NCBI GenBank assembly: GCA_040954595.2
Contig: CM082593.2
Location: 6,572,001-6,636,000, forward strand
Length of the DNA stretch: 64,000 nt
Source: Balanoglossus misakiensis
Lineage: Eukaryota > Hemichordata
Reading direction: 5' to 3'
The position numbers were made by a program, and so were the translations under genes. The notes beneath the pieces are model-generated. The model was not told the DNA's origin. It saw nothing but the letters and a program-made list of their open reading frames with translations, and did no database searches. Shown piece by piece: positions 58,900 through 64,000 of this stretch; positions within the stretch are counted from its first letter, which is position 1, and the number at the start of each line of letters is the position of its first letter.

Positions 58900-61120
58900 A
58901 TTTGACAAGATAATGCCCAATTAGCTCCCTTTTGTTTAATAACTGTCGCGGCAACCGCTGTTTTGCCGACTTGAAATGCTCGATACGCGTGCGATGTCGT
59001 ACTCTTGACACGTTTGTGTGACGTAGCCAAACATGGCCGCGCACGTTTGTAGATTCTCTTTTTTTTCATCAAGGGAGTTCGATCGTGACGTCATATACCT
59101 AGCACCGACACCAAACATTAAACCTCTTGATGTCCAACATACCTATATTTACTAAAAAAATGAATATATTTTGAATCTATTCGCACGGTTCAAATAATAT
59201 ATGGAAACATATTACACATTTCACCAATTTAGCACTTGGCCATAAGCAACGTACACGAATACAGTCTGGGGCCAAAGTTTTAGTAGGAAAGGCTTGGAGA
59301 AAAGCAGGGAGCGAAGATGAATGAAGACGTGAATTTGGAGAGGGGGGGGTGGGAGAGAGACCGAGACATAGAAGGGAACGAATGACAGATAGTGAGACAT
59401 GCAAATCTGTATGCAGTAATATAGAGAGACACACTGGCACAGATGAAACAGATTTTGTATTGTCAGTCTGAACAACACATCCATACAGCGCCCGACGCCT
59501 CTGACGTTGCCGTCACGCTGTTCTGCCTCTGGACGATCCATAAATATAATTTTCCGGCAATATCACGCTTATTCCAAGCGTTTCAAGCGTGGGACGTGTC
59601 CCGTTTGTTTTTACGATGATCACCGCAGGTAGATACGGCGTCCCGACGCTCTCTTTCGCGCCGAGGCAGCGCTGACGACCTATACCCCCTACAAAAGAAC
59701 TGACAGGTACCCATTGAATTCAGTACCCGTCGTTCGCTTCAACGGCAACATCCCGGGGCTTCGATCCTACCTTCTATTCGGGAAAATAATCAACACGACG
59801 CCCTCGGATGAATGAGGGAATGTCAAAAAAATGAAATGTGTGTTTAACAAAGTTTATCTTTAGGGGACGCCTTCTGTTATCGCCATCAACAGTTTCTGTT
59901 ATTGCGTGCACATATTTGACTAAAATACAAAAAATTGCATACTCCGACTGCAAACAACAAGGGCTGTTAAAAATCCTCACTCTAATTATGGCTGCACGTA
60001 AAGAAACTGTTCATTTAGTTGAATTCTGTAGAAACACAGAAATGTTTTTTTGTTTCTACAGGGTGGTGCGTGAGCGGGTGATGTCTTCTCTCGCGATAAA
60101 TCAATCACGGAGATGGAATATAGGCCTACACCCGCGCACCACCGCGCCCGGTCGTGCAACACTCGAAGAAGGACGGAATCAAGAGCGGTGCCGGAGGATG
60201 TTGGCGGGGTGGCCACTGCGAAGTTCACGGGACACAAAGAAAAAATCTCGGAAAGGGCGCTTTGTTCCTCGTCGTGTAAAATTAAACGAAAAACATTCGG
60301 CCTTGTGTCGAAGTTGAAAGCGAGCGACCCAGGGATTGGAAGGAACTTCGCGCGACACGAGAAGAGAAGGCTTAGTCGAAGGAATATGTAATTAGGAAAC
60401 GAAATAAAAAGAACAACGCGAACAAAAACGGCGAGAGAAGAAAGGCGCGCCCAGTAAAACAAAAAGACGACAAATGACTTTTAAAGACGAATTCAATAGA
60501 CCTACACAAGAACAATCAATTTCATTAATTATTGATTAGGAAGAAGTTTATTACAACACTGAGGCTATAGCTGTCACAACGGAAGTTGAGAAGATTTTTT
60601 TTTGTTATACATGTAGTAGAGAAACACTCGACTCGTTGAATGACTAATGAGCTTTGCGCGAATCACATCCATATTATTTCTCTCTCGGTTTGTTACCACT
60701 GAGCTTATGGTTTCCGAGCTCTCTTTCAAAAGTGGAGAGAATCCATCGACCGAGAGGCCAGCAAATTGACGATAAAAATGCCTAAATGTTGAAAATCCGG
60801 AATTTTAATTCCCACTCACGTGATAGCCACAATTTATTCTAAACACGTAAAAGGCATCTTGCGGGTCGGTCCGGGTGTACGCGGCTTGGGAACAATTTGA
60901 GACTGGGCAAGGTCGGATTTCGCGCAACTGAATGAATAAAAATTATGAAAAATGTTCTTTCAAAGGAGACAATAGAACGAATTTGAGCTGGATCAGCGAT
61001 CATCAAAAGTCCGTAACGGATGAAGAAAGAAGTTTCACTGATCAATGGATCAAGAAAGTAATCCATATTTCTCTTCGAGTTTTATTTACAAAGTGATAAA
61101 TCTTGAATTAACAAAAAAGA
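58900..61120. other. Intergenic, no gene recognised
   Basis: There is a perfect CRE octamer at 59086-59093 and a moderately GC-rich patch at 60060-60340. No coding sequence is supported. Confidence 0.4.
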
Positions 61121-61122
61121 TG

Positions 61123-61211
<89 letters not shown>

Positions 61212-61247
61212 ATGATGATGATGATGATGATGATGATGATGGTCTTC

Positions 61248-61309
<62 letters not shown>
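61123..61309. repeat. Compound (GAT)n-(TTG)n microsatellite
   Basis: About 120 bases of GAT, a short GGTCTTC link, then about 60 bases of TTG. Confidence 0.97.
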
Positions 61310-61310
<1 letters not shown>

Positions 61311-61550
61311 GGTTGTTTGGTTGTTGTTTCATATGAACCATTGCTTGCTGGTTGACTGGTTTGTGGTTGGTTGGTTGCCTGGCTGGCTGACTGGATGGCT
61401 GGTTGGTTGGTCGGGTGGGTGGGTGTGTGGGGTCGGTTGGGTCGGTCGGTTGGTCGATTGGTTAGTTGGTGGGTCGGTTGGTCGATTGGTCGGTCGGTTG
61501 GATGGATGGATGGATGGATGGATGGATGGATGGATGGATGATTGGTTGGA
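61310..61550. repeat. Degenerate (GGTT/GGTC/GGAT)n tract
   Basis: Tetranucleotide-like sequence ending in a clean (GGAT)n stretch at 61500-61541. It directly continues the compound microsatellite. Confidence 0.85.
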
Positions 61551-62940
61551 AGCTAGTACTAACACACATATGATGTTGTACCAGTTATATGGGTGAAAAA
61601 GTATGTTTGAAGACCAGAGTACAACCAGCGAAGTTTTATCATCATTCTGTTCGGTGTTCAGCGGTTGAAACTCCGAGAGGGAAGGACATATTACGACGTG
61701 CTCCTAGCCTGGCTGGCAGAACGTTCTAGAATGTTTCAAATAATACTTTGAACCGAACAATTGTGCTGGGCTTAGACGTCGACATTCATTTTACAGAAGG
61801 AGTCTGTTTTTGTTAAAACATCCTTGAACATGCACAGAAATCCGCTGTCTTTTTTAGTTTTACCAACCAATGTGGTCATCGGTCATATAACTCTTGTCCT
61901 AGCTTTTCAAGTTAATCCATCGGCAAAATCTCGCTCGCTGCACTGGGGATCCGTGTGATTTATTGCAAGGCAGTCTTTGATAGGGAAACTATTGGGCCAG
62001 GGGGAATCGGGGCTAAATCGGGGGGTAAGCGAATGTAGATTTAACCGATGAATGGACAGACATTCAGCGGCGTGAAGGCAGAAACATATACGCCATAAAT
62101 CAGTCAACTCGCAACCCTCGATGCTGTAAGAGCCTCCGAGCGAACTGGCTGTGTTAGTGTTAGCCAAGATTGGATCATATCCGACACTTTTGTTATGGTC
62201 TGATTCCCACCATCTATTGAATGGGGGATAAAACCTAGCCAATAAGGGGAGATATGTTCCAAAATGTTTTAAAATCTGTTCAAATGCACATAAGCCAACA
62301 ATCGGGGTGTTTCACTGACAACTGTATTTGTCGGAGAAATTTTCGACTTTTCAATAAAATTAAACGCATATAAAATGTGTACACGAGTTTTCGTGCCAGA
62401 AAAGTTACCGGAGATCAACCGTGTGATTATTTTCATCAGAAAATTGTTGACTGCTAAGCCTTGGTCGCATCGTCGAAGCGATGTTTGGCAGGCTTTAGTA
62501 GGCCCTGCAGAAGACGGTTTGAATCCCTGTCCGGCCCCAGTATAATTGATTTAAAGGGGCGAGCGTTTAAATTGTTCGCCGGGCATGCTCTCGTCATATT
62601 GAAAGACAAGTCACCCGACTCAAATGAGAGCAACAGATCTCAAAAGCCCGGCGACCGCTTTTCTGCGATGATATGTGATCAGAGAAAAAAAATATACACA
62701 GCTTTATCAGAGTTGGAAAGATTTGAATCCGACTTAGTACTTCGTTATATAAAGTGGAAAATTTGATTCTCACAGACAATAAAACTGAACAAAATCCACC
62801 AAATTGTGCATGTGTAGTTTCTGAGGGACGACGGCCGTTGGCAGAACGTTTGGTACGATTGTGTTTTTGACATTGGTAGAACTGGTGGCAACTCGAAACG
62901 AGCATTTTTTTCGATTTGATTTAATTTAGACCTTTTCAGT
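61551..62940. other. Intergenic, no gene recognised
   Basis: A degenerate tRNA-like B-box (GGTTTGAATCC) occurs at about 62516-62526 without a foldable tRNA around it. Otherwise nothing is supported. Confidence 0.4.
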
Positions 62941-62949
62941 GGCTTCATT

Positions 62950-63700
62950 GTGGGGCTTAAGTGAAAAACCATTCAGAGCGGAGCTTCGCAAGCGCTGCAC
63001 CTGTTTGGCGACCGGCGTCTGGGAACAGGTTACACCGGCATAACTTGGAACTCGCCTGGGTGCAGAATCCCACACCCGTCGGACTCGCTCAGTGCCCAAG
63101 TCTTTCGGATCGCCGTCGCCCCTTTTTTTGCCTGTCCGTCATTCTCAGTGGCACCTGCGTGTGTTTTTTCTCGCCCCGCTCAAAGGCCGCGGTTGGCAAC
63201 CCTCTTCGACTCTCCCCCCCCCTCCTCCTCCAATCACCCTGGTCAGCAGGTGAGAGCCCATAGATGACGGGGTACCATTGTCATATCTCTTGCCCAGCCG
63301 AGCGGGAGCTCCCTCCGCGCTCGGGAGTACGTCTAAATTAGCCTGTTGATTATTCGATTGTCTGGTGAAAGGAAAAACAAAGTCAATGTGGAAAAAAACA
63401 TCGCTTTGGAAGCGCTTCACAGGTCTTATACGATCACAAAAGAAAGGGCGCATTTCGGGCTCTTTTGTCAGGCGAAGATTACCCATGATGCACCGCGCGG
63501 TGGGCGGTGAGGGAAGAGAGCGACAGGTTCCAAACCAGGTCACGGTGCTAACTGGAACTGGTACGGTGTATCGATTTCGAACTTTCGGGCCACGGGAACA
63601 CACTGCACGGGGGGAGAAAAACACGAACAAGTTGTTCTCTCGAGAATGTGACAGAAAAACGGCGCGGGTCTCAAATTTTCCGCCCCGGAGCGGCAGTGCG
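62950..63700. promoter_or_regulatory. GC-rich promoter-like island with a ZNF143/SBS-like motif
   Basis: The region is GC- and CpG-rich compared with its surroundings. ACCCATGATGCACCGCG at 63481-63497 fits the ZNF143/THAP11 SBS core CCCAKMATGCMNNGCG at all but one position. No associated coding exon is recognised inside the window, so the gene could lie on either side or outside. Confidence 0.35.
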
Positions 63701-64000
63701 GACGCTCAAATCCCAAAATGGAGGGACTGGTAATATTTGGTCCCGATATTTCATCGGGGGAGAGGGAAAGGGGGTTGATTTATGGTGTGTGAAAATAAAG
63801 ACGTCAAAAGTGGCGCTTCTCTTCAGCCTTTGAATAATCCACGGGCATTTTGCAATCAGTAGGGGAAGCAGGCACAGCCGATAACTATCAGGAACTGGAA
63901 AGAAGCGAGTTGTATGACATATGGTGCGGAGAGCACACCACAAACTTTATATTATGCCGCAGCCACTTTGTTACGGGTAGTACGTCACAAAGTACGCATT
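63701..64000. other. Intergenic, no gene recognised
   Basis: Nothing supported. Confidence 0.4.

Noticed and set aside
62452-62540. Possible tRNA gene with the B-box GGTTTGAATCC
   Set aside because: The T-arm pairs poorly and I could not form acceptor and anticodon stems. At most it is a decayed tRNA-derived repeat.
63365-63733. 122-codon open frame in the GC-rich island
   Set aside because: It overlaps the ZNF143-like site and a longer frame on the opposite strand. Composition is explained by GC-rich promoter sequence.

Overview
The window is animal nuclear DNA: multi-exon genes with GT/AG introns and AATAAA signals, long gene-poor spacers, many microsatellites, and gene families specific to animals. 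No virus, plasmid, bacterial operon, CRISPR array or intact transposon coding region is visible. The gene content (an atonal-type bHLH gene, ATOH8/Net, PBLD, the sperm channel subunit CATSPER3, a vesicular inhibitory amino acid transporter, and a local expansion of orphan class A GPCRs), together with frequent TACATGTA- and TAGGCCTA-like words, suits a marine invertebrate, either a deuterostome or a spiralian. The sequence alone does not fix the species.

Layout. 110-1180 (+): terminal exon of an SLC32/VIAAT-like transporter. About 1.2-11.8 kb: gene-free, with microsatellites and a small hairpin repeat. 12785-13279 (-): intronless atonal-class bHLH gene. 13.3-23.9 kb: 10.7 kb spacer holding a perfect RFX X-box and several CRE octamers. 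23966-28611 (+): PBLD, reconstructed as nine coding exons whose junctions all keep frame. 31047-35344 (+): ATOH8/Net, in which a 3.6 kb intron leaves only Glu-stop on the second coding exon. 37.4 kb: a dense promoter-like palindrome cluster with no recognised gene. 38.2-46.5 kb: three tandem intronless GPCR units, the first broken by one nonsense codon, enclosed by a pair of diverged inverted repeats of about 0.55-0.6 kb. 46934-49548 (+): CATSPER3 in six exons. 49.5-64 kb: no recognised gene, but GC-rich promoter-like islands and several microsatellites.

How the genes relate. Two proneural-type bHLH genes lie within 18 kb of each other with PBLD between them. ATOH7 and PBLD are also neighbours in human (10q21.3), so the block probably preserves an old linkage. 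The GPCR cluster looks like a recent lineage-specific amplification: the three copies share TATA boxes, 5' flanks and most of the protein, and differ mainly in TM4-ECL2-TM5, where class A receptors commonly bind ligand. CATSPER3 encodes one pore-forming subunit of the sperm calcium channel, and here it has an unusually arginine-rich S4.
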